Shown in pieces: positions 63,918 through 64,000 of a DNA stretch of 64,000 nt. Position numbers and translations under genes: made by a program. Each line of letters opens with the position of its first letter. Within the stretch, counting starts at the first letter, position 1. The notes under the pieces are model-generated. The model worked only from the letters and a program-made list of their open reading frames with translations. It was not told the DNA's origin and made no database searches. This stretch comes from Pristionchus mayeri (taxonomy: Eukaryota > Nematoda > Chromadorea > Rhabditida > Neodiplogasteridae): assembly GCA_036245805.1 (NCBI GenBank), contig BTRK01000004.1, positions 38,094,907 through 38,158,906 on the forward strand, in the 5' to 3' direction.

Positions 63918-64000
63918 CGTGCAAGAAGAAGAATCGCAAGCTGTAGGAAGAGCCTAAATAGGGAAATATAATACGTTCAGAACACATTATTGTTTGCAGG

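Overview
The window reads as a stretch of nematode nuclear genome, most likely a free-living rhabditid or diplogastrid. Splice acceptors are TTTCAG-like, most introns are short, SL-type acceptors sit just upstream of several start codons, and the gene content fits: tandem S28 serine carboxypeptidases, F-box families, a sulfotransferase, divergent globin-like genes, mariner elements and an RTE-like LINE. Gene models were built by hand from splice sites and phase arithmetic. The two S28 genes, the sulfotransferase, F-box gene A and one globin-like gene stay in frame across every exon.

Layout. 1-4.55 kb: a large palindrome split by a mariner-bounded block that holds two globin exons. 4.5-5.3 kb: a 5'-less S28 gene fragment (minus). 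7.0-19.9 kb: two minus-strand F-box paralogs, A intact and B broken, whose introns are swollen by nested palindromes. 16.4-21.6 kb: more palindromes, several with tRNA-like A/B boxes. 21.8-36.3 kb: two plus-strand S28 genes. The first has one domain. The second has two domains joined by a furin-type site, and its second domain has lost the nucleophile serine. 37.1-44.2 kb: three copies of an N-terminal MGxC family that looks globin-like. One is intact, two are damaged, and one carries a mariner in intron 1. An F-box relic lies among them. 45.5-54.9 kb: unrecognised multi-exon plus-strand genes hosting a mariner and a nearly complete LINE with a 10-bp target duplication. 55.1-59.4 kb: a palindrome and two divergently arranged relatives with F-box exons, one of which carries two F-boxes in tandem. 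59.7-63.9 kb: an intact 308-aa cytosolic sulfotransferase (minus) with a 2.6-kb palindrome in intron 5.

The most striking feature is the density of long inverted repeats (about a dozen in 64 kb). Most sit inside introns or next to genes, several are nested, and at least five carry tRNA-like internal Pol III promoter boxes in their loops or arms. Palindrome limits were judged by eye and are approximate to tens of bases.
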